Shown here one piece after another: positions 40,282 through 51,000 of a stretch of 64,000 bases of DNA. Made by a program: the position numbers and the translations under genes. The stretch lies in NCBI GenBank assembly GCA_963734815.1, contig CAVTIH010000001.1:1316051-1380050 (forward strand), in the 5' to 3' direction. A model generated the notes under the pieces. The model was not told where the DNA came from. It did no database searches and worked only from the letters and a program-made list of their open reading frames with translations. This stretch comes from Palsa-744 sp963734815 (GTDB taxonomy: Bacteria > Actinomycetota > Thermoleophilia > Solirubrobacterales > Solirubrobacteraceae). Position 1 is the stretch's first letter; every line of letters begins with the position of its first letter.

Positions 40282-41398
40282 GTCCCATTCGACTCCGTGT
40301 GACAGCCCGCGTGACCCAGCGCCGCTTTCGATCCGCCAGTTGCGAGCGCTGGCCGAAGCCGCCTCCCGCGAGCTGCTGTGGGGGCTGCGCCTCGTCGCTG
40401 GCGAGGTGGAGGCGTGGCGTGCTCGAGCAGCGTGCATCCCGGACGCGGTCATCCGCAATGACGCACTGACTGCTCTCGCGCGCAAGCGCGCGAACGTAGA
40501 CGGCGCAGCCCTGTTTTGGACGCTGCCACGTTCTCGCCGGCCGGTTCTCGCTCAATTGCTCGCCAGCTACCAGATCATGTGGGACTTCCTCGACTGCGCC
40601 AGTGAGCGCGGCGCTAACGCCGGGCAACACAATGGCCGGCAACTGCACCAGGCGCTGTGCCAAGCCTTGGATTCCCACGCTCCGGTCTCGAATCACTACC
40701 GTCATCATCTGGCGGATGGCGACGGCTGCTATCTCCGCTGCCTGGTGCAAGCGTGCCGCGAGCGCTTCGGTCTGCTCCCCTCACATCACCATGTCCAGCC
40801 GCTGCTTCTGCGCGAGGCGCTGCGCGCCAACGTACAGGCGATCAACCACGATCCGAACCCTCAGAGGCGGGACGCCAGCCTTCGCGAATGGTGCGCGCGA
40901 GAGTATCCGGAAAGCCACGAGGCGAGCTGGTACGAGCTGACCGGTGCCGCAGGCGCCGGGATATCCATCTACGCCCTGCTCGCCCTCGCAAGCGAGACGC
41001 ATCGCATAGAGACGAACATCGAGCCGACGTACAACGCCTACTTCCCGTGGGCCTGCGCAGTCGCGACCATGCTCGACAGCTACGTCGATCACCTCGAGGA
41101 CGCTGCCAACGGCGATCACCTCTACATATCCCACTATCCGACACGCGAACGGGCTATCGAAGGCATCAGCCTGCTCATACGGCGCACCCTCGTCGAGGTA
41201 CAAGCGCTCCCCCGCGGTGAGCGGCATGTGGTGATCGCTACTTGCATGGTCGCCATGTATCTCTCAAAGAGCAGCGCGGGCCAAGCAGCCACGCGCCCAG
41301 CCACCGTCCGACTGACACGCACCGGCGGTTCGATGACGCGGATGCTCCTACCAATTCTGCGCCTGTGGCGAATGATCTACCGCCAGCGTACAGCGTAA
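40217..41398 (+). CDS. DUF2600 / tetraprenyl-beta-curcumene synthase-like protein
   Basis: Up to 393 residues. The frame opens at GTG 40217 inside the permease gene; a TTG near PLSIRQL (about 40341) is an alternative. The conserved family features begin at RQLRALAEAASRELLWGLR and continue with the Asp-rich LLASYQIMWDFLDCASERG and the second acidic box MLDSYVDHLEDAANGDHLYI. Bacillus YtpB of this family makes a sesquarterpene from tetraprenyl diphosphate. The actinobacterial substrate is unknown. The acidic boxes are intact, so activity is plausible. Overlap with the ABC permease suggests the exporter and this enzyme act together, perhaps on an isoprenoid lipid. Confidence 0.8.
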   Translation: MLRCPGISSYEYPPAPSAQHIESHSTPCDSPRDPAPLSIRQLRALAEAASRELLWGLRLVAGEVEAWRARAACIPDAVIRNDALTALARKRANVDGAALFWTLPRSRRPVLAQLLASYQIMWDFLDCASERGANAGQHNGRQLHQALCQALDSHAPVSNHYRHHLADGDGCYLRCLVQACRERFGLLPSHHHVQPLLLREALRANVQAINHDPNPQRRDASLREWCAREYPESHEASWYELTGAAGAGISIYALLALASETHRIETNIEPTYNAYFPWACAVATMLDSYVDHLEDAANGDHLYISHYPTRERAIEGISLLIRRTLVEVQALPRGERHVVIATCMVAMYLSKSSAGQAATRPATVRLTRTGGSMTRMLLPILRLWRMIYRQRTA

Positions 41399-41422
41399 GG
41401 ATGGAGACGGCTTGACGCGTCT

Positions 41423-41468
41423 TTTTGGAACATTTCCGGTTACAAAAAGAACGTATTATGTTCCAAAA
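41423..41468. promoter_or_regulatory. Inverted repeat upstream of the IclR gene pair
   Basis: TTTTGGAACAT (41423-41433) and ATGTTCCAAAA (41458-41468) are perfect 11-bp inverted repeats with a 24-bp spacer, about 105 bp before the first IclR-type start. The half-site GGAACAT recurs near the Rhs gene (GGGACAT) and before the S53 gene (ATGTTCC). Likely autoregulatory operator of the IclR-type proteins. Confidence 0.6.
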
Positions 41469-41572
41469 GAAGCAACTTGCTTCTCCTTCCCCACGATGCG
41501 CCAGAAAGATGGCGCAATGACGTGTTGGTATTGGCAGGCTCCCCCGGTCGTCGCAGAAGGCAAGCGCTCGCC

Positions 41573-41923
41573 GTGAGCATCCCTAAGATCACGATCGCTC
41601 TCACGGCCGACCAGGTCGCCGACATCGTACTGGCGGCGGCAGGCAGCGGGCAGGGAGCACCCGCCCCGCTGCTGGACTGGCTGAACCCCAGAACGCTCAC
41701 GTCGACATTGGCGGACGACCCAAAGCTCTGCAGATCGCTGGTGATCGGCCTCTCGATGCTCCTCAGCTTCCCGACCACGGGCGAGCCCCGCGGAGCCAAG
41801 GAAGTGGCGGACGAACTAAATCTCGGGCGCTCCACCACTCACCGCTACGTCCGAACCCTTCTGCGCATCGGCTTGCTCGCGCAAGATCCGCAGACACATC
41901 GATACCGGCGGGTCGGGCGATGA
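41573..41923 (+). CDS. HTH-only IclR-type DNA-binding protein
   Basis: 116 residues from GTG 41573; ATG 41477 is in frame but the first 32 residues look non-coding. The N-terminal half (IPKITIALTADQVADIVLAA) is unlike IclR. The C-terminal half is an IclR winged helix (LVIGLSMLLSFPTTGEPRGA, KEVADELNLGRSTTHRYVRT, LLRIGLLAQDPQTHRYRRVG) and the protein stops right after the wing, without the usual effector-binding domain. It overlaps the following full IclR gene by 4 bp (ATGA). It may act as a modulator or heteromeric partner of that regulator. Confidence 0.7.
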   Translation: MSIPKITIALTADQVADIVLAAAGSGQGAPAPLLDWLNPRTLTSTLADDPKLCRSLVIGLSMLLSFPTTGEPRGAKEVADELNLGRSTTHRYVRTLLRIGLLAQDPQTHRYRRVGR

Positions 41924-42795
41924 CTACGGGTACCGTCGCAGCGGCTCGCAAATCTCGCCGCCCAGCTGCGCGGGCTCCTGGCCAAGGCAATGCGCGTAGG
42001 GAGTTGGATCCGGAGCATCCCGGGCGGTTCTCCTTCTCGCTGGTCGTGGGTCTGGCGGTACTCAGATGCTTCACCCCCGAGCACCCCGAGCGCGGGATCG
42101 CCGACCTCGCTGACGAACTCGATCTCAAGCGCTCCACCACTCATCGCTACGCATCGACGTTGGTCACGCTGGGCTACTTGGAGCAAGGGCCATCGCACAA
42201 GTATCGTCTCGCGGCGCATGCATCGGATGTCGGGCTCTCACTGTTCGAGTGGATGCCGATTCGGCGTGCGGCTCGCGAGCACCTACAGTGGCTGAGGGGC
42301 CAAACGGGTCACACCGTGAGCTTAGGAGTCCTCGCGGAGGGCGAGGTCGTCTACATCGACCGCTGGCACGGTTCTCGCCAAGGGCAGTACGCGATCGACG
42401 CCGGCATCGGCGTGGGTACGTGTGTGCCTGTCCATTGCACCGCTGCGGGCAAGGCGCTGCTGGCGCACCTACACGCGGCCGAGCGGCGCAAGCTGATCGC
42501 CAAGCTGCAGCTCAAACAACGCGGCCCCAAGACGATCACGACAAAGACCGCCCTACGAGCCGAGGTCGAGCGGATCATCTCAGCTAGTGACGTGACAAGC
42601 GAGGACGAGGAGTTGTTGGCAGGCCGCCGCGCCCTCGCTACGGCGATCCTGGACACGGAAGGCCGGCCGGTTGCAGCGGTCGAGCTAGCGACTCCATCGC
42701 AGGCGTACACCCGCGGGGAGCTGTTGGAGCAGCTCGGCGCCAAAGTGGCCGCAACGGCTCAGCGCATCAGCCTGGGGGAGGTAGTCGAGGAGTGA
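41920..42795 (+). CDS. IclR-family transcriptional regulator
   Basis: 291 residues. A basic N-terminal extension of about 30 residues precedes the IclR HTH (about 38-95: FSLVVGLAVLRCFTPEHPER, ADELDLKRSTTHRYASTLVT, LGYLEQGPSHKYRL). The effector domain (about 105-285) has the usual GVLAEGEVVYIDRWHG, VPVHCTAAGKALLAHL and EDEELLAGRRALATAI motifs. Dimeric regulators of this family bind small metabolites and regulate their own or neighbouring genes. Coupled to the HTH-only protein. An 11-bp inverted repeat upstream is the likely operator. The following 176 bp hold only a small TCGGGC/GCCCGA hairpin. Confidence 0.9.
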   Translation: MTTGTVAAARKSRRPAARAPGQGNARRELDPEHPGRFSFSLVVGLAVLRCFTPEHPERGIADLADELDLKRSTTHRYASTLVTLGYLEQGPSHKYRLAAHASDVGLSLFEWMPIRRAAREHLQWLRGQTGHTVSLGVLAEGEVVYIDRWHGSRQGQYAIDAGIGVGTCVPVHCTAAGKALLAHLHAAERRKLIAKLQLKQRGPKTITTKTALRAEVERIISASDVTSEDEELLAGRRALATAILDTEGRPVAAVELATPSQAYTRGELLEQLGAKVAATAQRISLGEVVEE

Positions 42796-42971
42796 CCGGC
42801 GGCATCCCGCTGTGCATGCCGCCTCCGGAAGTCGTGGTCGTCCGTTCAATAAAACATTTTCCCATCTTTAAATCACTATTGGATACCGTTTGGGCTCGTC
42901 TGTTGTGAAGTGTTTTTGCAGCAGCTCGGGCGAGTTTCTGTAGGAGCCCGAAAACCAACTGAAGGAGCGGA

Positions 42972-43127
42972 ATGAGCGTCGTGCGGGTGGTCGAGCTGGT
43001 GGTTCCGGTGGACTCGTACATCCGTACGAAGCTGCTGGGCCTCGCTCCCAAGGTCGCGGGCAACGCCCAGCGCATCGCCGAGGCCTGGACTCCGTCAGCA
43101 GCGCGAGAGCGCCGATTCCAACACTAG
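42972..43127 (+). CDS. Small hypothetical protein
   Basis: 51 residues, GAAGGAG 7 nt before ATG 42972. Sequence VVRVVELVVPVDSYIRTKLL and APKVAGNAQRIAEAWTPSAA suggests a short strand followed by a helix. Good codon bias for the region. First of three small genes before the PucR-type regulator; unknown family. Confidence 0.5.
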   Translation: MSVVRVVELVVPVDSYIRTKLLGLAPKVAGNAQRIAEAWTPSAARERRFQH

Positions 43128-43136
43128 CGTGCCGCG

Positions 43137-43331
43137 TTGAGCACGTACAACGACAAGCTCAACCCGTACACGCAGTGGCACATGCAGCGAGCCTTCCGCC
43201 TGGGCTGGGAAGCTGCTGAGGACGGTGTGGATGATCGCCTAGCGCAGAAGCGGCCCGAGCGCTCAATGCTCAACCGGATGACGACGCGCGCTTGGTGGCG
43301 CGGCTTCCGTACACAACGGGGCGAAAACTGA
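43137..43331 (+). CDS. Small hypothetical protein, Trp-rich basic
   Basis: 64 residues from TTG 43137, ten bases after the previous stop. YNDKLNPYTQWHMQRAFRLG and NRMTTRAWWRGFRTQRGEN show many Trp/Arg/Gln residues, suggesting nucleic-acid or protein contact. Not recognised; the start codon is the only one available in this frame. Confidence 0.45.
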   Translation: MSTYNDKLNPYTQWHMQRAFRLGWEAAEDGVDDRLAQKRPERSMLNRMTTRAWWRGFRTQRGEN

Positions 43332-43332
43332 G

Positions 43333-43557
43333 GTGCGCATGGAGCAGTTGGAAGCGGTCGTACTCAACAGCCCCGGCGAATCGATCAAGGCAGCGCTCCG
43401 TACAGGGCCGATCTTGGTTGTTGCCATGCGCCTCGCCGCTGACGCATGGGAGCCGTTGTACGCCATCGTTGGCCCACGGCGTGTGGAGCTGCCACCGGAG
43501 TTCTGCTGGACTCTCGAAGCCATCGCTGTGCTTGAAGCGGCGGCGCTGATGCGGTAG
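43333..43557 (+). CDS. Small hypothetical protein
   Basis: 74 residues from GTG 43333 (ATG 43339 in frame), two bases after the previous gene. The sequence GPILVVAMRLAADAWEPLYA and VELPPEFCWTLEAIAVLEAA looks like a compact alpha/beta protein. Unknown family. The three small genes and the next regulator run in one direction with short gaps and may be one operon. Confidence 0.5.
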   Translation: MRMEQLEAVVLNSPGESIKAALRTGPILVVAMRLAADAWEPLYAIVGPRRVELPPEFCWTLEAIAVLEAAALMR

Positions 43558-43617
43558 CGCCGACACTCGGTACCGCCAATGACCGGCCATGAGTCGTATT
43601 AGAAGGAGGCTCGAATC

Positions 43618-44850
43618 GTGACAACAGCTTCACACAATGCCTACGCGACCACAGAAAAGTTAGCGCTGCGAGACGGACGCATTGGCCGGCTTTCGCTCGA
43701 GGAGGTCCGTGCCGGTGTGGTTGCCGGGTTGCGCTTACGGCAGCTGGAGATCGAGGAGGCGATCTTCGCCGATATCCTTGACGGTGTAACCGACCCGGTC
43801 GGGGCTGGGAACGCAGAGTACGTGGCGGGTTTGCGTGCCACAATCACCGAGGTCGTGGAGTACGGCCTCGCGGGCATCGATATGGGGGAAGAGCGTTCAG
43901 AGCCCGTTCCGCTGGCTGCGATCATGCAGGCGCAGCACGCGGTGCGGCTCGGTGTGAGCCTGGAGACAGTGTTGTGCCGTTACATTGCGGGGTACAAGCT
44001 GCTGGTGAAGCTCGTCACGCACGAGGCTGAAGACATTTCCAGTGAAAGAGGAGCGCTGGCAGCCGTGCTCAGCCTACAGGCGTCGTTGCTTGAACGCCTA
44101 GTGTCATCGATCACTTCTGTGTATCTCAGTGAGGTCGAGTGCGTCGGACTGTCACCCGAGCTGCGCGGTGCCAAACTAGTGCAGAGGCTGCTCGATGGTG
44201 AGATCGTGGACGCTTCATATCTCGGCTACGACTTCGACGCATGGCACATAGGCATGATCGCGACTGGCGCGAGTGCCCAGCGGGCTCTGCAGCTTCTAGC
44301 GGGGGATCGCGGACAGCGGCTACTGGTGGTGCAGCACGGCGATGATGTCGTGTGGGCGTGGCTCGGTGAGCGGCGCAGGCCCACCGTCCGCGACATCGAG
44401 TGTGTCCTGTCCTCGGCCGATTGGCCCGTGGAAGTGTCGTTGGCGGTCGGCGAGCCGGCGAGGGAGATCGATGGGTGGCGCCAGACGCACTGGCAAGCCC
44501 AGGAGGCGCTACGGGCGTTACGCGGGCCCCTAAAGCTCTCGCGATACGCCAATGCCGCGATCTTGGCGCTGGTGTTGCAGAACGACTTGGCGGCTCGTTC
44601 GCTCAGAGAGATCTATCTTGCGCCCTTGGGTGCGCGCCGTGGCCAAGGCGGGGTGGCACGCCGGACGCTGCGTGCCTACTTCAAGGCGGGAGGCAACGCA
44701 GCTTCTGCCGCCAAAGAGCTCAGGGTGGCTCCGAAGACTATCCGACGCCGCGTACAAGAAATCGAGCAGCGGCTGGGTTGTCCGTTGCCCACATGCCATG
44801 CTGAGCTGGATGTCGCGCTGCGTTTGGAGGATCTGGACGACAACACATGA
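43618..44850 (+). CDS. PucR/CdaR-type HTH regulator
   Basis: 410 residues from GTG 43618 with AGAAGGAGG upstream. The N-terminal helical domain of about 190 residues resembles the RsbT-co-antagonist/PucR N-terminal type (LRLRQLEIEEAIFADILDGV). The middle (about 190-310) is a GGDEF-like PucR domain without catalytic residues. The C-terminal HTH_30 (about 345-400) has LRAYFKAGGNAASAAKELRV and APKTIRRRVQEIEQRLG. Such regulators activate secreted or catabolic genes. Placed directly before the Rhs gene, it is the best candidate for its activator. Confidence 0.82.
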   Translation: MTTASHNAYATTEKLALRDGRIGRLSLEEVRAGVVAGLRLRQLEIEEAIFADILDGVTDPVGAGNAEYVAGLRATITEVVEYGLAGIDMGEERSEPVPLAAIMQAQHAVRLGVSLETVLCRYIAGYKLLVKLVTHEAEDISSERGALAAVLSLQASLLERLVSSITSVYLSEVECVGLSPELRGAKLVQRLLDGEIVDASYLGYDFDAWHIGMIATGASAQRALQLLAGDRGQRLLVVQHGDDVVWAWLGERRRPTVRDIECVLSSADWPVEVSLAVGEPAREIDGWRQTHWQAQEALRALRGPLKLSRYANAAILALVLQNDLAARSLREIYLAPLGARRGQGGVARRTLRAYFKAGGNAASAAKELRVAPKTIRRRVQEIEQRLGCPLPTCHAELDVALRLEDLDDNT

Positions 44851-44909
44851 GGACGGCGTCCGTTGGGGGCTGATCCGGGCATCCAGGACTCTGTTTCGGC
44901 CCCAGCTGG

Positions 44910-44927
44910 ATGTCCCTTTTGGGACAT
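44910..44927. promoter_or_regulatory. Palindromic operator before the Rhs gene
   Basis: ATGTCCC-TTTT-GGGACAT, a perfect 7-bp palindrome with a 4-base spacer, 128 bp before the Rhs start. TTTTGGGACATTTC resembles TTTTGGAACATTTC of the IclR-pair operator at 41423-41437. It suggests control by the same IclR-type regulator or by the PucR protein. Confidence 0.5.
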
Positions 44928-45054
44928 TTCTTTAGATTGAATGGCCCTAAAGTGCCCTATACAGGGTCTCTGGAAGATGATAGGAATTAGGTTCAGACCG
45001 CGCCAATAAGGCCAACATATGGACGCGGACGACTTCAAAAGGCTCCAGGGGGCG

Positions 45055-48000
45055 ATGATGAAAGCTGCCATAAAGTCGCTGGCGATCTGCATAGGGCTCT
45101 GTCTGATGGGACTGGCGACGGCCTCGCCTCCCCCAGTATTCGCAGGAAGCTCCTCGCCGCCACATCGACCGGGTTCCTCGGCGCAGAAGGTCGCAGCCGC
45201 GTCCGCTCGACCAGCGGCGCCCCTTCCGAAACCGCTTGTGCTCCTCCAAGCGTTGAGGCGTGGTCGCGTTCGCCACGTTCGCCACGTTCGTCGGCATTCG
45301 AGTGCTCACAATACATGGAAGGTCGTCAAAGCGCGCACTGCGGAAAGCGGTTCCGTTTCGTTACGTGGAAGTCCCTTGGTTGTCCCTCAAGTGGATCAGT
45401 TGTTTGGTGGGGAGCCGTCGAGCGAAGTCGAAGAAGCGCGGCGGGCTTCCCCCGAAGCTGCGGGCGTACGCGAAGAATCTGAGGCTAGCTACGTTGGGCT
45501 TGGTCCCGAAGCAGCGGAGAGCGTCGATAATCAGGCCGACCCGGGCCTGGTCGAGCAGCCATCGGGCGGCCCCCCGGCGACGTTGCCGGAAGGAGACAGG
45601 ATTGTGAGCTTTCCGACTGACTATGCGATGTCTGTGGCCGGGGCGGAAAGTAGTCGCGAAGTGCGTGAAGGGCTTGAGCCGGTGGCATTCGAAATGGTAC
45701 CCGGCAAGCGTACGCCGCTTGACTTGGGCCTCTCTGAACTCGGCGGCGCATTTCAGCCCAAGGTGGGTCTTGCTCCTGTTCGGATACCGAAGCGTCTGAG
45801 TGAAGGTGCGGCGCTCTCTGAAGCTGGCGTGTCGTTGACGCCGGTTGACGAACACGGCGTGGCGCTGGGCGGCGAAGGTGTGATCGATGGCGCGAGCGTG
45901 TTCTATGGCGACAGCGAAGACGCGAATGCAGGACTTCTCGACGTCGATACGCTCGTAAAGCCCTCGACGTTCGGCTTGATGATGGACACGAGCCTGCGTA
46001 GCCAACGCTCGCCCTCCAAGTTGTTTTTCAAGGTCGGCCTACCTAAGGAAGCGACTCTTGAGCAGGAAGCGGCGGGCTCAGGGCCTGTTCGGGTAGTTGA
46101 AGGTGATAGGAAGCTCGCCGTGATCTTTGCTCCTTCCGCGCGTGACGCTGAAGGGACTTCTGTGCCGGTGAGCATGGTTCTTGAAGAAGACATGCTCGTC
46201 CTTACGGTGAATCATCCTGCGGGGGCATATGCCTACCCGATCATGGTCGATCCACGGTATGAATACTATGCAGACGAATTTACTTGGGATAAACAAATCA
46301 ACGGGAGTGGCTCTCATCCGACGAACTGGCATTTCGAACACCCAGAAGGGCCTCTGCTTACTGCATCGGAAAACAGCGGGGGTAATGGCTGGACCGTGCA
46401 TATCCCGTCAAACCACGGCGAACACGAACAGGGCGGCATGGTGTATACGACACAGGGGCTGTCTCATATTTGGGACTTTGCATCGGAGACGTCTGAGTCT
46501 GACGAAGGCGCACATGTAGAAACCAGAGTGCAGACTTATGGCAAAGGCGGCGTCGAAGCAGTCGAGACTACGCCTGCCAAAGCCTCGCTGGGGTGGAATA
46601 TTGCCGTCGGCTGCCAAATGACATCAAAAGAATGCAAAATTACACCGGAAACCAAAAACTCAGCAGCGTACCTAGCGCTGACAACCGGCGCGGCGACAGG
46701 GATCGCTGGAGAAAATGTGTTTCATAGCGCGGAAGTGGCGATCCAGCAGGAAGTAAACCCGGAAGTTGCCTTCGACACCACCGACGAAACGGTTGACGGT
46801 CGTCCTAACGCCCTGTATGGGACGAAAACGTGGCTTGGCCCGCATTCTAATGCGCTTGTGAAGTTCACCGCGTCCGATAAAGGTATCGGTGTTGAAGGGT
46901 GGAGCAGTGAACACACAAACACAGGTGGTGGTTGGGAATCGTTGTCTGGAAAGTCGATGCTGAGCGGAGGCTTGTGCTCGGGGATTCAGTGTCCGAGCGA
47001 AGAGGTTGAATACATCGGTTACTCAAGCGCGTTGCCTGATGGAGAACCAAAGCTGGGCTTGGATGCTTGGAACGCGATGTATGACTCACACGCTAAAGAA
47101 AACGAGGCTGAAAGCCTGCGTCGCCATGTCGTCAAAGTAGACAGCACTCCGCCGCACAGCATCACGGTCGCGGGCTTGGGCAGCGGCAACGAAATCGGTG
47201 AAGGGGCCTACAACCTCGGAGTCGAAGCGACGGACGGCGAAGGCACGACGCCGAGCTCGGGGGTCAAGTCGATCGCCGTATCCGTTGATGGGCGCGAAAT
47301 CGGACTAGCAAATGGGTCTTGCTCGGTACCAGCGGGTCCTTGTACTGCAAAAGGGGAATGGACAGTCAGCGGTGGTGAATTTGGCGCCGGAGAACACAAG
47401 CTCAAGGTCACAGCGACCGATAACGCGCTCAATGTCGCCACCGATGAAATCACGCTCAAGGTTCATCACGCGACGCCCGTGTCTGTGGGTCCGGGTGCTG
47501 TGGCGCCAACCTCAGGCGAGTTCAGTATGAGCGCCACGGATGTTTCCGTGGGCGCCCCGGGGTCGAGCTTAACGGTTGGTCGAAGCTATCAATCGCGCCG
47601 CCCGACGGCAGGAGCCGAAGGCCCGCTGGGACCGCAGTGGAGCTTGAGTGTGGGAGGTCAGGAAAGCATCACAAAACTCCCGACCGGAAGCGCTACACTC
47701 ACGGCGTCGAGCGGGGTACAGACGGCGTTTACGAGTAAGGAAGGGGGCGGCTTTAGCTCGCCCACCGGCGACGCAAACCTGACGCTATCGGAAGGGAAGA
47801 ACGCAAAAGGCGAATTGACCGAATACGTGCTACAGGACGCGGGTGATGCTGAGACTACGCGCTTTACGTCCCTGGGCGGCCCTTCCTCGAGCTTGTGGAA
47901 GCCAGTGAAGCAGGAAGGACCGATTGCGTCTCAGGCGGTGCGGTACATTTATCAGACGGCGGAAGGCATCACCGAGCCAAAGTATGCGGTTGCGCCCGAA

Positions 48001-51000
48001 CCGAGCGGACTGTCGGTGTCCTGTATTTCGGCACTCGAAAAAAGTGAACTGCTTGAAAAACTTGAAAAGGGTTGTCGCGTCCTAGAATTCCAATACGGAA
48101 CAAGCACCAAAGCAACCGGCGAAAACGAAAGCGAATGGAACGAATACAAAGGCCGACTGAAGCAAGTGCTGTTCGAGGCGGAGAGCCCGTCGAGTAAAAA
48201 AATGGAAGCACCAGTCGCCGTCGCAGCATACATCTACGACAAACAAGGGCGGCTGCGAGCGGAGTGGAACCCACATCTTGAACATTCCCTGAAGGTGGTC
48301 TACGGCTATGACACCGAAGGGCATGTGACGGCGATGACCCCGCCGGGTCAAGAGTCGTGGGCATTTACATATGGCACTATGGCGGGCGACTCTAACGCGG
48401 GGCGGCTGCTGAAGGTCATGCGGGCTCCCGCCTCCGCCAAACTATGGGGCGGAGAAGCACCGAAAGACGCCGCAGTACCAACGCTGTCAGGCACACCGGT
48501 GGTGGGTGCAAGGATGGGCGTCTCGACCGGGACATGGAGCAATGAACCCGTGGCCTACGGTTACCAGTGGGAGGATTGCAACTCCGAAGAAGAAGCATGC
48601 ACGGCCATCTTGGGCGCCAACAACGCAAACTACACCGTCACGCCAAGCGATGTGGGTCATGTGCTCATCGCTCAAGTCAGCGCAACCAATGGTGGCGGAA
48701 CGACTACCGCGTCGGGCACAGCCAGTACCGAAGTCAAGACTCGGATCACCGAATTTCCGGTTGGGGAAGCGTCTGTTGGTGTTGCTGAGGGTTCGGATGG
48801 GAATTTGTGGCTTCCTCAGGAGGAGGCGGATACGGTCAGTAAGGTGACGCCGTCGGGTGGGGTAACGACGTATAAATTGCCGAGTCCGTTTTGTGGCCCG
48901 GAACATATTGCTGCGGGGCCTAGCAAAGAAAGCGCGCTGTGGTTCACTGATGTGTGCGGCGCGGCGATAGGAAAGATCACGACGTCGGGCAGTACGACAG
49001 CTTACAGCGTGCCGTCGGGTTCGACGCTGCGTGCGATCACGGCGGGGCCGGATGGGAACATGTGGTATGTGGCGGAAACCTCGGGCAAGATTGGGAAGAT
49101 CACGACATCGGGTACGATCACTGAATACGCTTTGCCGAAAGGCAGCGAACCGCATGGGATCACTGCGGGACCGTCTAAAGAAAACGCGCTGTGGTTCACG
49201 GATCGTGGGACCAGCAAGATCGGGAAGATCACGACATCGGGTACGATCACTGAATACGCGCTGCCGGCGGGTAGCGAACCGGCGGGTATCACGGCGGGGT
49301 CGGATGGGAACTTGTGGTTTGCCGAGGAGGGCTCGCGTAAGATCGGGAAGATGACGACGTCGGGCACGAAGACCGAATACGCGGTGTCGGGCGGAAGCCC
49401 GTACGAAATCACGTCCGGCTCGGACGGGAACCTGTGGTTCACGATCGGCTCGAGCAAGCTCGGGAAGATCACTACCTCAGGCACGCTCAGCGAATACACC
49501 CTGCCCGCAGAAAGTCAGCCGGCGGGTATCACCGCTGGCCCGAACGGCGCGCTTTGGTTCACCGAGACACACACCGGCAAGCTCGCAGAGATCAGCCCGG
49601 TCCTCGAAAGTGAAGAAAGCGAAGCACTACCCGCGCAGCCCGGCACCACGATCGAGTACAACGTTCCGGTGTCCGGACAGGGACTGCCCGTTTCACTGAC
49701 GAAAACGGAAGTCGAAACGTGGGGTCAGAAGAAAGACGATCCGACCGAAGGTATGGCTATCTTCCCGCCCGAGAAACCGCAGGGGTGGCCCGCCAGCAGC
49801 TACGAAGGCGCGACGATCGACTACGTCGATGAAAAGGGAAGGTCAGTCAACACCGTTCTCCCGAGCGGTGGGGTATCAACCGCCGAATACAACGCGTACA
49901 ACGACGTCGTGCGGACGCTGAGCCCAGACAACCGCGCGACGGCGCTCAAAGAACCTTGCGAATCGAAAGAAAACTGTAAGTCCGCCGAAGTCGCCGAACT
50001 GCTTGACAGCGAGAGCACCTACGAAGAAAAAGGCTCAGAACCAGGGGCCGAGCTGCTGAGCGGGCTAGGGCCGCAGCACACCGTCAAGCTCGCAAACGGG
50101 ACACAGGTCGAAGCACGATCCCACACCATCTACACCTACAACGAAGAAGAACCGTCCGGAGGCGGACCGTACCACCTCGTGACGAAGACAAGCCAGGGCG
50201 CACAGTACGCCGGTAAAGAAGAAGACACGCGCACGGTGACGACGTCCTACTCTGGCCAGGAAACGCTCGGCTGGAAACTGCGAAAGCCGACATCCACCAC
50301 CACATACCAAAACGGGCAGAAGCTCACACGTACCACAACCTACGAAGAATCCACCGGGAACGTAAAGGAAACCACCACACCGGGAGCCACGGGCGAGCAG
50401 ATCGAATTTCCTGTTGGGGAAGCGTCTGTTGGTGTTGCTGAGGGTTCGGATGGGAATTTGTGGCTTCCTCAGGAGGAGGCGGATACGGTCAGTAAGGTGA
50501 CGCCGTCGGGTGGGGTAACGACGTATAAATTGCCGAGTCCGTTTTGTGGCCCGGAACATATTGCTGCGGGGCCTAGCAAAGAAAGCGCGCTGTGGTTCAC
50601 TGATGTGTGCGGCGCGGCGATAGGAAAGATCACGACGTCGGGCAGTACGACAGCTTACAGCGTGCCGTCGGGTTCGACGCTGCGTGCGATCACGGCGGGG
50701 CCGGATGGGAACATGTGGTATGTGGCGGAAACCTCGGGCAAGATTGGGAAGATCACGACATCGGGTACGATCACTGAATACGCTTTGCCGAAAGGCAGCG
50801 AACCGCATGGGATCACTGCGGGACCGTCTAAAGAAAACGCGCTGTGGTTCACGGATCGTGGGACCAGCAAGATCGGGAAGATCACGACATCGGGTACGAT
50901 CACTGAATACGCGCTGCCGGCGGGTAGCGAACCGGCGGGTATCACGGCGGGGTCGGATGGGAACTTGTGGTTTGCCGAGGAGGGCTCGCGTAAGATCGGG

